Shown: one piece after another, positions 33,859 through 41,806 of the stretch | Position numbering within the stretch: the stretch's first letter is position 1 | Layout of the letters: each line of letters begins with the position of its first letter | NCBI GenBank assembly: GCA_038252255.1 | Contig: JBBSAM010000012.1 | Location: 62,001 to 126,000, forward strand | DNA: 64,000 bases | Reading direction: 5' to 3' | Origin: Chersky-806 sp038252255 | GTDB lineage: Bacteria; Actinomycetota; Acidimicrobiia; IMCC26256; JAENVU01 | Notes under the pieces: model-generated | Database searches by the model: none | What the model was told of the DNA's origin: nothing | What the model saw: only the letters and a program-made list of their open reading frames with translations | Made by a program: the position numbers and the translations under genes

Positions 33859-34850
33859 CAGCTCTGGTGATGCTCGACCCGCTCTTCGACCGCGAGGACG
33901 TCGCCGCGCGGTTCGAGCTGCGGGCGACCGAGTTCGGTGCGTACCGGCTCTACGCCGAGCACGAGCGAGTGGAGCTCGACATCGGGCCGGGCTTGTACCC
34001 GCGTCATGACGCCGTGCAGAACTTCTTGCGCACGCGCGTGACGGCTGGTGACACCGCCCAGTCGATCGGCACGCGTACGAGCTACTTCCGCGAGGAGTAC
34101 GCGTACGGTGAGAACCTCCTGCTCGACGGGGTGGAGGTGATGCGGAGCCACACGGGCCTGATCGACGCGGCCCGCAGCATCCACGGCCGTCCGGTGATCG
34201 AGCCGGCGATCGTCTACGCCAACCTCTTCCTGCCGGGCCAGGAGCTCGCGGTCCACACGGACGTGCCGGAATTCCGTGGCCTGAACCGCAAGCTCGTGCC
34301 GCAATGGCTGCTCGTGGTCATGCACCATTCGGGGCTCTTCGACGCGTACCGGCTCCCGATCGCGACGGGCATCGCCTGGTTCGGCCGGTCCGTTGGTGGT
34401 GACCTCGTGTACTGGCCCGACGGACCGGACGGCGGGCCGGCGCACCTCGAGGCCCGGCACAACACCGCGGCCGTGCTCGATACCGACAGCGTGTTTCACG
34501 GCGTGGAGCCGGTGGGCCCGGCGGACGCGGAGCCGCCGCGGCTGGGTATCGGCTCGGTGCTCGGCGCCGCGCCGCACGGACGGGTGGCGCTGTCGGACGG
34601 AGCCGGGCGGACCGTCCGCACCTACGAATGGGCCGAGCTGCGCTTCTCCGTGTCGTGGAAGGCGTACTGCTTCACCGACGAGGACGAGCGTGTCACCTGG
34701 CGCGAGCACCGCGACGACCTCGAGCTGGCAACGGTGCTCGACGCGCTCGTGGCTGATCTGACCCGGCGCGGTCGCGTGGACGAGTCCACGGCGCGCCATG
34801 ACCTCGGCGCGCTCATGATCGACGAGTACGTGGGGTTCCCCTCCGGATAG
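33855..34850 (+). CDS. Uncharacterised protein with HxD...H motif (possible 2OG-Fe oxygenase fold)
   Basis: 331 residues from a GTG overlapping the hydrolase stop (GTGA). It is not a family I recognise by name. The centre reads YANLFLPGQELAVHTDVPEFRG (His134, Asp136), then a long strand-rich part, then VLDTDSVFHGVEPVG (His215) and, further on, ELRFSVSWKAYCF. The His-X-Asp...His spacing, with basic residues later, matches the iron site of double-stranded-beta-helix 2OG oxygenases. Coupling to thiolase and hydrolase genes suggests a hydroxylation step in the same catabolic route (inference). Converges on the propeller gene. Confidence 0.6.
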   Translation: MTALVMLDPLFDREDVAARFELRATEFGAYRLYAEHERVELDIGPGLYPRHDAVQNFLRTRVTAGDTAQSIGTRTSYFREEYAYGENLLLDGVEVMRSHTGLIDAARSIHGRPVIEPAIVYANLFLPGQELAVHTDVPEFRGLNRKLVPQWLLVVMHHSGLFDAYRLPIATGIAWFGRSVGGDLVYWPDGPDGGPAHLEARHNTAAVLDTDSVFHGVEPVGPADAEPPRLGIGSVLGAAPHGRVALSDGAGRTVRTYEWAELRFSVSWKAYCFTDEDERVTWREHRDDLELATVLDALVADLTRRGRVDESTARHDLGALMIDEYVGFPSG

Positions 34851-34881
34851 ACGTCGAGGACGACGGTCCGGCTCGGGCAAC

Positions 34882-34902
34882 GTGCCTGCTCAGGACAGGC
34901 GC
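34882..34902. terminator. Bidirectional hairpin between convergent genes
   Basis: GTGCCTG (34882-34888) pairs with CAGGCGC (34896-34902), with one G-T pair, around a 7-nt loop. It lies between the convergent stops at 34850 and 34911. No T-run follows. Confidence 0.4.
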
Positions 34903-34910
34903 GGCCGGCC

Positions 34911-36206
34911 TCAGGAGTTGGTGAGGATCAGGCTGCGGTAGTGGGTCGAGCCGATGTTGATGTAGTCGCCGCTCGACACGCAGTGGCTGATGTTCGGGCA
35001 CGACAGCCCGTACTGGAAGTTGAACGTGCCACCTCGGGACGGGCTCGGTGTCTGGGTCCAGACGCCGGCGGCGTACGTGGCGACGAGGGTCCAGGACCGC
35101 GTGCTGTTCTGGGACTGCCCGACCGCGACGCAGTTCGCGGCGTCCGGGCAGCTCACCCCCCAGAGGTGGTTGTCGGTGCTCGCACGGTTCGGGCTCGGCT
35201 CGATCGTCCACGTCCCCGCCGCGTACCGCTCGATCAGGGTCTGCTCGTTGGGCGTCCCCGGGTCGGTGCCGCCGACCGCGACGCAATCGGTCACGGTCGG
35301 GCACGACACGTCGCGGAAGACGTTGCTCGCACCCGTGACGTTCTTGGTCGACCGGAGGCGCCAGGTGTTGTCGTTCCGCTCGAGCATGAGCGTCGAGTAG
35401 ACGCCTCCGGCGCTGAGCGAGTAGCCGGCTGCCATGCAGTGGGTGGCGTCGCCGCAGGAGATGTCGGCCAGGAAGTTGTTGTTCGTTGAGGTCGACCGGT
35501 TGGGGCTCGACATGATCTTCCAGTCGGTGCCGGTGAGGGAGAGCACCAGGGTGCGGAAGACTCCGCTCGGGGCGAAGTAGTACCGGCCGACGGCAACGCA
35601 GTGGGACGCATCGACGCAGTCCACTCCGAAGAGGTAGTTGTCGGTGTTGGACTTGTTGGGGCTGTTGACGAGCGACCAGTAACCACGCGCGTAGCTCGCG
35701 ATGAGCGTCCGGTAGTAGCCGGCGGTGACATCGGCGTAGTAGCCGACGGCCCAGCAGCGGTTGCCGGCGACGCACGAGACGTTCCACAACGTGTTGCTCG
35801 CGGTGCCTCGCTGCGGGATCTTCTGGTTCTTCCACGCGCCGCTGATGAGCGCGGCGACGATGGACTGCCGGTACCCGCTCGTCGCGTCCTCGTTGTAACC
35901 GACGCCGACGCATTTCGTGTTGTTGACGCACGACACCTCGTGGATGTGGTTGTCGCCCCGGCCTCTGTTCGGGCTCGTGACGATCCGCCACCCGGCTGAC
36001 GCGCTCACCGAGCCACCGGGATCGGGGGTGATGCCGCTCTCCCGGAGCGAGCCCGCCGGCGCGGCGGAACCGACCGGGGCCGATTCCGTGGCCGCGACGT
36101 CACGCGGAGCAGCCGCGGAGCCCGGCGACGCGCCGACAGGGCCGACCGGAACGGCCAGCGCGAGGGCAGCGAGGAGCGAGACGATGAGCAAGATCCTGCG
36201 GGTCAC
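34911..36206 (-). CDS. Secreted seven-repeat beta-propeller-like protein
   Basis: 431 residues from GTG 36206. A signal peptide (RRILLIVSLLAALALAVPVGPVGA) and a Pro/Ala linker come first. Seven repeats of about 50 residues follow, each with SC/DC-x5-C, then VGY-like, a Y-R-T-L-I strand and W...SPN (for example NVSCVAGNRCWAVGYY, GVDCVDASHCVAVGRY, DISCGDATHCMAAGYS, DVSCPTVTDCVAVGG). A lone WRIVTSPN strand before repeat 1 and a truncated repeat 7 ending in YRSLIL fit a velcro-closed seven-bladed propeller with one disulfide per blade. Enzymatic residues are not apparent; an adhesive or binding role outside the cell is possible. Confidence 0.75.
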   Translation of the reverse strand: MTRRILLIVSLLAALALAVPVGPVGASPGSAAAPRDVAATESAPVGSAAPAGSLRESGITPDPGGSVSASAGWRIVTSPNRGRGDNHIHEVSCVNNTKCVGVGYNEDATSGYRQSIVAALISGAWKNQKIPQRGTASNTLWNVSCVAGNRCWAVGYYADVTAGYYRTLIASYARGYWSLVNSPNKSNTDNYLFGVDCVDASHCVAVGRYYFAPSGVFRTLVLSLTGTDWKIMSSPNRSTSTNNNFLADISCGDATHCMAAGYSLSAGGVYSTLMLERNDNTWRLRSTKNVTGASNVFRDVSCPTVTDCVAVGGTDPGTPNEQTLIERYAAGTWTIEPSPNRASTDNHLWGVSCPDAANCVAVGQSQNSTRSWTLVATYAAGVWTQTPSPSRGGTFNFQYGLSCPNISHCVSSGDYINIGSTHYRSLILTNS

Positions 36207-36279
36207 GACGGGCAGGCTACCAAGCCCCTGACCCGGCGAACCGGTCGGTTCGGACAATTGGTGCCCGATCGCTCCGCGG

Positions 36280-36298
36280 GTCATCCAATCCGGCCACG
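36280..36298 (+). promoter_or_regulatory. Degenerate copy of the regulon palindrome (site G)
   Basis: GTCATCC-aatcc-GGCCACG keeps the left half and spacer pattern of the recurring element but not the right half. It sits 39 bp upstream of the membrane protein at 36337. It may be a decayed or weak site, or chance. Confidence 0.25.
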
Positions 36299-36336
36299 CA
36301 GCGGTGTTGACTGAGCCCGCCGAGAGGGAGGCTGCC

Positions 36337-37551
36337 ATGACCGCAGATTCTGCGCCCCATCAGGCGCGTTGGAAGCAGATCGTGGGGGTGCTCCTGATCG
36401 CGACCAGCTGCGTCCTGGCACCGCTGGCGGTGACCGCCATCTGGGTTCGCAACGAGGTGCTCGACACCGATCGCTACGTCGAGACCGTCGCGCCGCTGGC
36501 CTCCGATCCGGCGATCATCGACGCGGCCGCCGCGAACATCACCGCGACGCTGTTCCAGCACGTGAACGTGGAGAAGGAGGCGCGAGATGCACTGCCGAAG
36601 CGCGCCAAGTTCCTGGCCGGCCCGTTGAGCGTCGGCATTCGCGGCTTCACCGAGCAGGCCGCCACCCGCATCCTCGAGTCCGACATCTTCGACAACCTGT
36701 GGAAAGAGGCCAACCGGGTCGCGCACAACCAGGTCGAGGCGGCGCTCACCGGCGGCGGCAAGATCCTCTCGACGAAGAACGGCCGGGTGACACTCGACCT
36801 CTCCGCCGTAGTCGGCGAGGTGCGCAAGCTGCTCGACGACCGTGGCATCACGATCTTCGACTCGATCCCGATCAACCAGCTCGCCTTGAAGTTCGAGCTG
36901 TTCGACGCGGCGCAGCTCGGCGACGCACAGCAGGGGGTCAAGCTGCTCAACACCCTGGCCTGGTCCCTGCCGTTCGTCGTGTTCGGGCTGCTCGGGATCG
37001 GGGTGTGGCTGTCGGCCCGTCGCCGGCGCGCGGTGATCTGGTGGGGAATCGGCACCGCGATCGCGATGTCGGTGCTCGGCGTCGGGATCATGCTCGGTCG
37101 CACGGCCTATCTCCATACGGTGGTGAGCTCGTCGCTCCCGTATGACGCGGCCGCGGCAACCTTCGACACACTCAGCCGGTTCCTGCGCCAAGGTCTTCGT
37201 TTCGTGCTCGTCCTCGGTCTCGTGGTCGCGCTCGCGGCATGGGCGACCGGACCGAGCAAGTTCGCGGTGCGCTTGCGCACGACCTTCACCCGGGTGTTCG
37301 GCGGGCTCGGTGATCAGGCCGAGGCGCGGGGATGGGACTTCGGTCGGTTCGGCATCTGGGTCAGCCGGTACCGCGCGCCACTGCGGATCGCCGGCGTCCT
37401 CGTGACGCTGCTGTTCCTCGTGTTCGCGTACCGGCCGAGCGCGACCCGGCTGCTCATCCTCACGTTCGTGCTGCTTCTGTACTTCGCCGCCGTCGAGTTC
37501 GTGGCCCGCGCGGCCCGAGACGAGCCCGAGCTCGTACGCCCGGACGGCTAG
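36337..37551 (+). CDS. Actinobacterial integral membrane protein, unknown function
   Basis: 404 residues after a GAGAGGGAG ribosome-binding site. It has one N-terminal helix (IVGVLLIATSCVLAPLAVTAIWV), then about 150 extracytoplasmic residues (NEVLDTDRYVETVAPLASDPAIIDAAA...LDLSAVVGEVRKLLDDRG), then four or five helices (LPFVVFGLLGIGVWL, VIWWGIGTAIAMSVLGVGIML, FVLVLGLVVALAAWATG, IAGVLVTLLFLVFAYRP, LILTFVLLLYFAAVEFV). The NEVLDTDRYV...ASDP opening recurs in many actinobacterial membrane proteins of unknown role. Its stop overlaps that of the TetR gene on the other strand. Confidence 0.75.
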   Translation: MTADSAPHQARWKQIVGVLLIATSCVLAPLAVTAIWVRNEVLDTDRYVETVAPLASDPAIIDAAAANITATLFQHVNVEKEARDALPKRAKFLAGPLSVGIRGFTEQAATRILESDIFDNLWKEANRVAHNQVEAALTGGGKILSTKNGRVTLDLSAVVGEVRKLLDDRGITIFDSIPINQLALKFELFDAAQLGDAQQGVKLLNTLAWSLPFVVFGLLGIGVWLSARRRRAVIWWGIGTAIAMSVLGVGIMLGRTAYLHTVVSSSLPYDAAAATFDTLSRFLRQGLRFVLVLGLVVALAAWATGPSKFAVRLRTTFTRVFGGLGDQAEARGWDFGRFGIWVSRYRAPLRIAGVLVTLLFLVFAYRPSATRLLILTFVLLLYFAAVEFVARAARDEPELVRPDG

Positions 37552-38156
37552 CGCGGCTCGGCCGGCTCGGGTTCTTCCGCTCGCACACCGCGCAAGCCGA
37601 ACCAGGCCATCTCGGCGAGCCAGGAGGCGAGGCGGTCGGGATCGTCCTCGGCATCGTCGTTCTCCAGCCGGCGGCTCGTTGCCTCGGCCATCCCGACGAT
37701 CGCGTGGGCGAGGACGCGACGGTGGTCCGGCGGGGCCTGGATCTCGATCAGGTCGGCGATGAGGTCCGCGATCCGGTCGATCGCACCTTCGGCGACGGCG
37801 GCGAACTCGGCGTCGTTACGGACCGAGGCACCGAACAGGAGCCGGAACGCCGCCCGGTTCTCGGCCACGAACCGGAAGTACGCCGCGAAGCCCTCCTGGG
37901 TGCGCTCGCGGCCGCTCGTGGCGCCGCTCGTCGCGCCCACGATCTGGGCGACGAGCTGGGCATCCACGTCGTCGAGCAGCTCGCGATAGAGCGCCCGCTT
38001 CGACGGGAAGTGCTGGTACAGGACCGGCTTCGTGACCCCTGCCGCCTCGGCGACCTCGTCCATGGAGGTGGCGTGGAAGCCCCGCGCGGCGAAGATCTCG
38101 ATCGCGACGCCGAGCAGCTGGGTGCGGCGCTGTTGGGCGGGGAGTCGCATCGACAT
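37548..38156 (-). CDS. TetR-family transcriptional regulator
   Basis: 202 residues from ATG 38156 (or 38150). The N-terminal helix-turn-helix is complete: RRTQLLGVAIEIFAARGFHATSMDEVAEAAGVTKPVLYQHFPSKRALYRELLDDV. The C-terminal ligand domain is helical (FAAYFRFVAENRAAFRLLFGASVRNDAEF). It is probably a ligand-responsive repressor. It lies 65 nt downstream of an aldo/keto reductase gene in the same direction, and candidate targets include that gene or the zinc alcohol dehydrogenase before it, whose promoter carries a TTGACC palindrome. That link is speculative. Confidence 0.88.
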   Translation of the reverse strand: MSMRLPAQQRRTQLLGVAIEIFAARGFHATSMDEVAEAAGVTKPVLYQHFPSKRALYRELLDDVDAQLVAQIVGATSGATSGRERTQEGFAAYFRFVAENRAAFRLLFGASVRNDAEFAAVAEGAIDRIADLIADLIEIQAPPDHRRVLAHAIVGMAEATSRRLENDDAEDDPDRLASWLAEMAWFGLRGVRAEEPEPAEPR

Positions 38157-38221
38157 GAGGAGTGAGCGTAGGCCGGAGCGGACACGTTGTGGGGAAGCCG
38201 GATCGACCCGGCAACCCGGGG

Positions 38222-39229
38222 CTACCGGCTCGACTTCAGGGGCATCTCGTAGCGGTTCTCGACGCCGAAGTTCTCGCGCCACAGCTCGTCGAGCTGCGCG
38301 ACCTCGTCGGCCGTGAACGGCATGTCGGCCGCAGCGGCGTATTCACGCACGTCGTCGACGTCCACGTTCGTCGGGAGCACCGTGGTGAACGCAGGGTTGG
38401 CGAGGATGCCGGCGATGGCGGCCTGCCCGCGGGTGCGGCCCGTGCCTTCCCAGAGAAAGGCGAGGGTGTCGGCCTTGTCGAAGTTGTCGAGCATGTTGTC
38501 CCGGTTGCGGTGCGACCGGTGGTCCTCGGGCGGGAACACCGTGTCGCGTGTCACCTTGCCGGACAACGTGTCGGACGCGTGCGGCACGCGCGCGATGAGC
38601 CCTATGCCCTTGCCCCGCCCCCTGATCTCCTCGGCGAAGGTGAGACCGGGCTCTTGCTCGATGATGTTGAAGACCGTCTGCAGCGACGCGATCGGGCGCT
38701 GGCGGATCGACTCGAGCCCCTCTTCCACCCAACCGATGGCCGGTCCGAGCGCGACCCCGATCTCGCGCACCTTGCCCTCGTCGCGCAGGGCGACGAGGAC
38801 CTCCCACAGCGCGTCGTCCTCGATGGGCTCGATGCGCGCGTTGTGGAGCTGGTACAGATCGACGTGGTCGGTGCCGAGCCGGCGCAGCGAACCCTCGAGC
38901 TGCAGGCGGATCGACGACGGATCCCAGTCCTGGGGCCGTTCGGACTGGCCGGGGAACATGCGGGCCGCGTCGTGGTCGTACCCGCACTTCGTCGTGAGGA
39001 CGATCTCTTCACGGTTGGTCTTCAGCACGTCCCGGAGCAACGTCTCACCGACGCCGTCGTTGCCGTAGACCGGCGCGGTGTCGATGAAGTTGATGCCCGC
39101 GTCGAGCGCGGCATGGAGGAGCCCCTGCTTGTCCTCGACGACGCCCCACCAGTCGCTGGCGATCGTCCAGGTACCGAAGCCGACCTCCGAGACCTCGAGC
39201 TCGCTGTTGCCGAAGCGCCGATACCGCAA
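38222..39229 (-). CDS. Aldo/keto reductase
   Basis: 335 residues with the catalytic set Asp50, Tyr55 (FIDTAPVYGNDG), Lys81 (VLTTKCGYD) and His129 (LYQLHNARIEP). An insertion between strands 3 and 4 (DHDAARMFPGQSERPQDWD) and the C-terminal YEMPL tail resemble the AKR group of YghZ- or IolS-like enzymes. NADPH-dependent reduction of an aldehyde or ketone is expected; substrate unknown. It starts at 39229, 8 nt after the zinc alcohol dehydrogenase stop, so it forms an operon with that gene, a pairing compatible with alcohol/aldehyde interconversion. Confidence 0.9.
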   Translation of the reverse strand: MRYRRFGNSELEVSEVGFGTWTIASDWWGVVEDKQGLLHAALDAGINFIDTAPVYGNDGVGETLLRDVLKTNREEIVLTTKCGYDHDAARMFPGQSERPQDWDPSSIRLQLEGSLRRLGTDHVDLYQLHNARIEPIEDDALWEVLVALRDEGKVREIGVALGPAIGWVEEGLESIRQRPIASLQTVFNIIEQEPGLTFAEEIRGRGKGIGLIARVPHASDTLSGKVTRDTVFPPEDHRSHRNRDNMLDNFDKADTLAFLWEGTGRTRGQAAIAGILANPAFTTVLPTNVDVDDVREYAAAADMPFTADEVAQLDELWRENFGVENRYEMPLKSSR

Positions 39230-39237
39230 GGCTCTCC

Positions 39238-40344
39238 TCAGCTGTACTTGATGACGGAGCGGGCGATCTCGCCGGAGCCCATCACGTCGAGCGCCTCGTT
39301 GACCTGCTCGAGCTGGATCTCCTGGGAGATCAGCTCGTCGAGGAGGAGGCTGCCCTCGGTGTAGAGCTTCGCGAGCTTCGGCACGTCGCGGTGGACGTTC
39401 GAGCCGCCGTACCAGCTGCCCCGGATCTGCTTCTCCTGGAACAGGAGGTCCATCGCGGGCGAGATCGTCATCGTCGTGTCGAAGCCGGGCACGCCGACGA
39501 TGATCGCCTGACCACCGCGGCGGGTCATCGCGAACGCCTGCTCGATGGTGGCGCCGAGGCCGATCACCTCGAACGCGACGTCAGCACCCCGTCCGTCGCT
39601 CAGTCCCATGACCGCGGCGATCGGGTCGCCCTCACCCGCGTTCACGAGGTCGGTCGCGCCGAACTTCTCGGCCCGGGCGAGCTTGCCGTCGACCATGTCG
39701 ATGGCGATGATCCGCTCCGCGCCGGCGTGCTTCGCCCCCTGGATCACGTTGAGGCCGACCCCGCCGCAGCCGATGACCGCGACGGTGTCGCCCTTGCGGA
39801 TGTCGGCGGTGTTGACCGCGGCGCCGAAGCCGGTGAGCACGCCACAGCCGATGAGCGCCGCCGCGTCGATCGGGATGCTCTGGTCGACCTTCACCGCGCC
39901 GATCGCGGGGATCACGGTCTCCTCGGAGAACGTCCCGGACGCGGCCATCTGGAAGATCGGCGAGCCGTCGAGCGAGAAGCGGGACGTCATGTCGAGCAGG
40001 CCCCCGCTCATCGCCGCGACCGAACCGACCTCGCAGATCTCGCCCTGGTCGTGCAGGCACGTGTAGCAGGTGCCGCACTGGGGGACCCACGAGACCACGA
40101 TGTGGTCGCCGACCTTCAGGTGGTCGACGCCCTCGCCGACCTGGACGATCGTTCCCGCGCCTTCGTGCCCGAGCACCGACGGGAGGGCCAGGGGGAGCGT
40201 GCCGTTGGTGACTGAGAGGTCCGAGTGGCACACGCCGGAAGCGCCGAGCTGGATGCGCACCTCACCGGCGTGGGCGTCGTCGAGGTCGAGGTTCATGATC
40301 TCGAGTGGCGACCCCACTGCGGTTGCGACGGCTGCCTTCGGCAT
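39238..40344 (-). CDS. Zinc-dependent alcohol dehydrogenase (class III-like MDR)
   Basis: 368 residues. Catalytic zinc ligands Cys39 and His60 (GVCHSDLS, VLGHEGAG) and the IGCGVLTGFGA cysteine are present. Structural zinc ligands are Cys90, 93, 96 and 104 (QCGTCYTCLHDQGEIC). The cofactor loop is AVIGCGGVGLNVIQGA. The overall pattern matches actinobacterial class III-like or mycothiol/NDMA-type dehydrogenases. A GGGGGAA ribosome-binding site precedes the ATG. A TTGACC palindrome with TAGATT beside it forms the promoter region. It likely oxidises an alcohol or thiol-aldehyde adduct with NAD+. Confidence 0.9.
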   Translation of the reverse strand: MPKAAVATAVGSPLEIMNLDLDDAHAGEVRIQLGASGVCHSDLSVTNGTLPLALPSVLGHEGAGTIVQVGEGVDHLKVGDHIVVSWVPQCGTCYTCLHDQGEICEVGSVAAMSGGLLDMTSRFSLDGSPIFQMAASGTFSEETVIPAIGAVKVDQSIPIDAAALIGCGVLTGFGAAVNTADIRKGDTVAVIGCGGVGLNVIQGAKHAGAERIIAIDMVDGKLARAEKFGATDLVNAGEGDPIAAVMGLSDGRGADVAFEVIGLGATIEQAFAMTRRGGQAIIVGVPGFDTTMTISPAMDLLFQEKQIRGSWYGGSNVHRDVPKLAKLYTEGSLLLDELISQEIQLEQVNEALDVMGSGEIARSVIKYS

Positions 40345-40379
40345 AACGGTTCCCCCTACTGAAAATTGTGGTTGTTCGC

Positions 40380-40405
40380 AATCTAACCCTTGACCCGGCG
40401 GTCAA
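40380..40405 (-). promoter_or_regulatory. Promoter and palindromic operator of the alcohol dehydrogenase
   Basis: TTGACC-cggc-GGTCAA (40390-40405) is a perfect 6-4-6 inverted repeat. On the minus strand a -10-like TAGATT (40385-40380) follows five bases later, so a repressor here would cover the -35 region. The repeat also overlaps the stop codon of the membrane-protein gene at 40402. Confidence 0.5.
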
Positions 40406-40686
40406 TGAAAACTGCCGCCCCCGCGCTCCTCGCGCTCGGCGGCGCGGATCCCGTAGCCGAAGACGATGGGGAGCGGCAGCACGACGATGGCCACCACGAG
40501 CCCGCCGATCGAGACGCCCACCGCCCAGTCCGGGAACCCGGCGATCACCGCGAGGACGAACGCGATCATGGCGACGAGCAGCGCGAGGTAGCCGAGCCGC
40601 TTCCCGAGCCCGACCCAGCGGGCGATGCGGGCCCGGCGCTCGACGACAGGATCGCTGGCGCGGTCCGGCGCTCCGGGCGAGCTCAC
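40402..40686 (-). CDS. Small two-helix membrane protein
   Basis: 94 residues starting at GTG 40686, which overlaps the glycosyltransferase stop by 4 nt (GTGA). A basic N-terminal stretch (VVERRARIARWVGLGKRLG) is followed by two hydrophobic helices (YLALLVAMIAFVLAVIAGF and VGVSIGGLVVAIVVLPLPIVFGYGI) and a charged tail rich in Arg, Glu and Gly. This is a common small actinobacterial membrane protein type with no assigned role. It is coupled to the glycosyltransferase. Confidence 0.7.
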   Translation of the reverse strand: MSSPGAPDRASDPVVERRARIARWVGLGKRLGYLALLVAMIAFVLAVIAGFPDWAVGVSIGGLVVAIVVLPLPIVFGYGIRAAEREERGGGSFH

Positions 40687-41774
40687 CAGGAGGTCCAGCC
40701 GTGGGCCCGGAAGGCCCCGTCGATCCGGGCCGGGAGGCCGGTGAGGGAGTAGTGGGCGCGGGCGCGAGCGAGGTTGCGGTCGAGTCGGTCCGGGTGCGGG
40801 TGCGCGAGCCAGGCCGCCACGGTGCCCGGGTCGTCGACGGCGAAGAGCTCGAAGCCGTGGGCGAGGATCTCGTCCAGGACGGGATAGTGCCCGACGACGA
40901 GTGGGCGTCGGGCGATCACGGATTCGATCACCGGGTTGCCGAAGCCTTCGACGGTTGACGGGAACACCACGACGTCGGCGGCCGCATACGCGTCCGCGGG
41001 ACCCGAGCCGAGCCCGAGGTGGACCCGCACGCGCGCGGCGCCGAGCAGCCGGTCGAGCACGGGCTGGTAGCCGTCCTCCGCGGGGCCGGTGAGCCAGAAG
41101 ACGACCCGGCGCGGAGCCACCAGCGCGTCGAGCGCCTCGGCGAAGTGCAGCGCGGCCGGGACGTTCTTGCGCGGGATCGCCCGCGCCGGCTGCAGCACGA
41201 CGACCTCGTCGGACGCGAAGCGAAGCGCCCGGCGCGTCTCGTCGCGCTGACCGGGTGACGCGTCCACGTCGAACGCGTTGGTGATCTCCACCGCTTCGAT
41301 GCCGCGGGCCGCGAGCTCGTCTCTGGACCGGCCGTTGATCGTGACGTGGAGCGCGCCCGCGGTAGTGGGCGGGAGATCCGTCACGCCGGCCGTGCGGGGC
41401 CGCTGCCAGGGCAGATCGTGGTGATGGAACACCACCCGGGACCGGGTGTGCGATACCGCGCGTGCCACGGCGCGGGCGGCCGGGAGGTTGAGGGGGAGTG
41501 AGCACACGTTCTCGACGATCGTCAGGTCGCCGGCGTCGAGAACCCGGGCGAACGCGACCGGGTCGGGCGGCGGGGTCCCCGGAGGCGGGTCGAGGGCGAG
41601 CCACGGCACCTCGAGGTCCGGTACCTCCCCCGTGAGCTGCCGGCCGACGACCTCGCCGGCGACGCGCCGCGGCACGAATCCCAGGGACTTCAGCGCGCGC
41701 ATCCACTTAGCGGCTTCGACGGAGACACCGTCGGTGCCGCCCAGCCGGTACGACACGAACGTCGCAACCCCCAT
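40683..41774 (-). CDS. Glycosyltransferase, GT4-like
   Basis: 363 residues with a GT-B fold. The N-terminal domain begins VATFVSYRLGGTDGVSVEAAKWMRALKSLGF and includes VVFHHHDLPWQRP. The C-terminal nucleotide-sugar domain has VVLQPARAIPRKNVPAALHFAEAL and the signature ADVVVFPSTVEGFGNPVIESVIARRPLVV with the conserved Glu of the EX7E-type motif. It transfers a sugar from a nucleotide donor, with cytoplasmic side orientation. No other polysaccharide genes flank it, so the acceptor is unknown. It is coupled to a small membrane protein. Confidence 0.87.
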   Translation of the reverse strand: MGVATFVSYRLGGTDGVSVEAAKWMRALKSLGFVPRRVAGEVVGRQLTGEVPDLEVPWLALDPPPGTPPPDPVAFARVLDAGDLTIVENVCSLPLNLPAARAVARAVSHTRSRVVFHHHDLPWQRPRTAGVTDLPPTTAGALHVTINGRSRDELAARGIEAVEITNAFDVDASPGQRDETRRALRFASDEVVVLQPARAIPRKNVPAALHFAEALDALVAPRRVVFWLTGPAEDGYQPVLDRLLGAARVRVHLGLGSGPADAYAAADVVVFPSTVEGFGNPVIESVIARRPLVVGHYPVLDEILAHGFELFAVDDPGTVAAWLAHPHPDRLDRNLARARAHYSLTGLPARIDGAFRAHGWTSW

Positions 41775-41806
41775 ACCCCGACGTTACGCCGCCGGGTGCG
41801 AATTCC

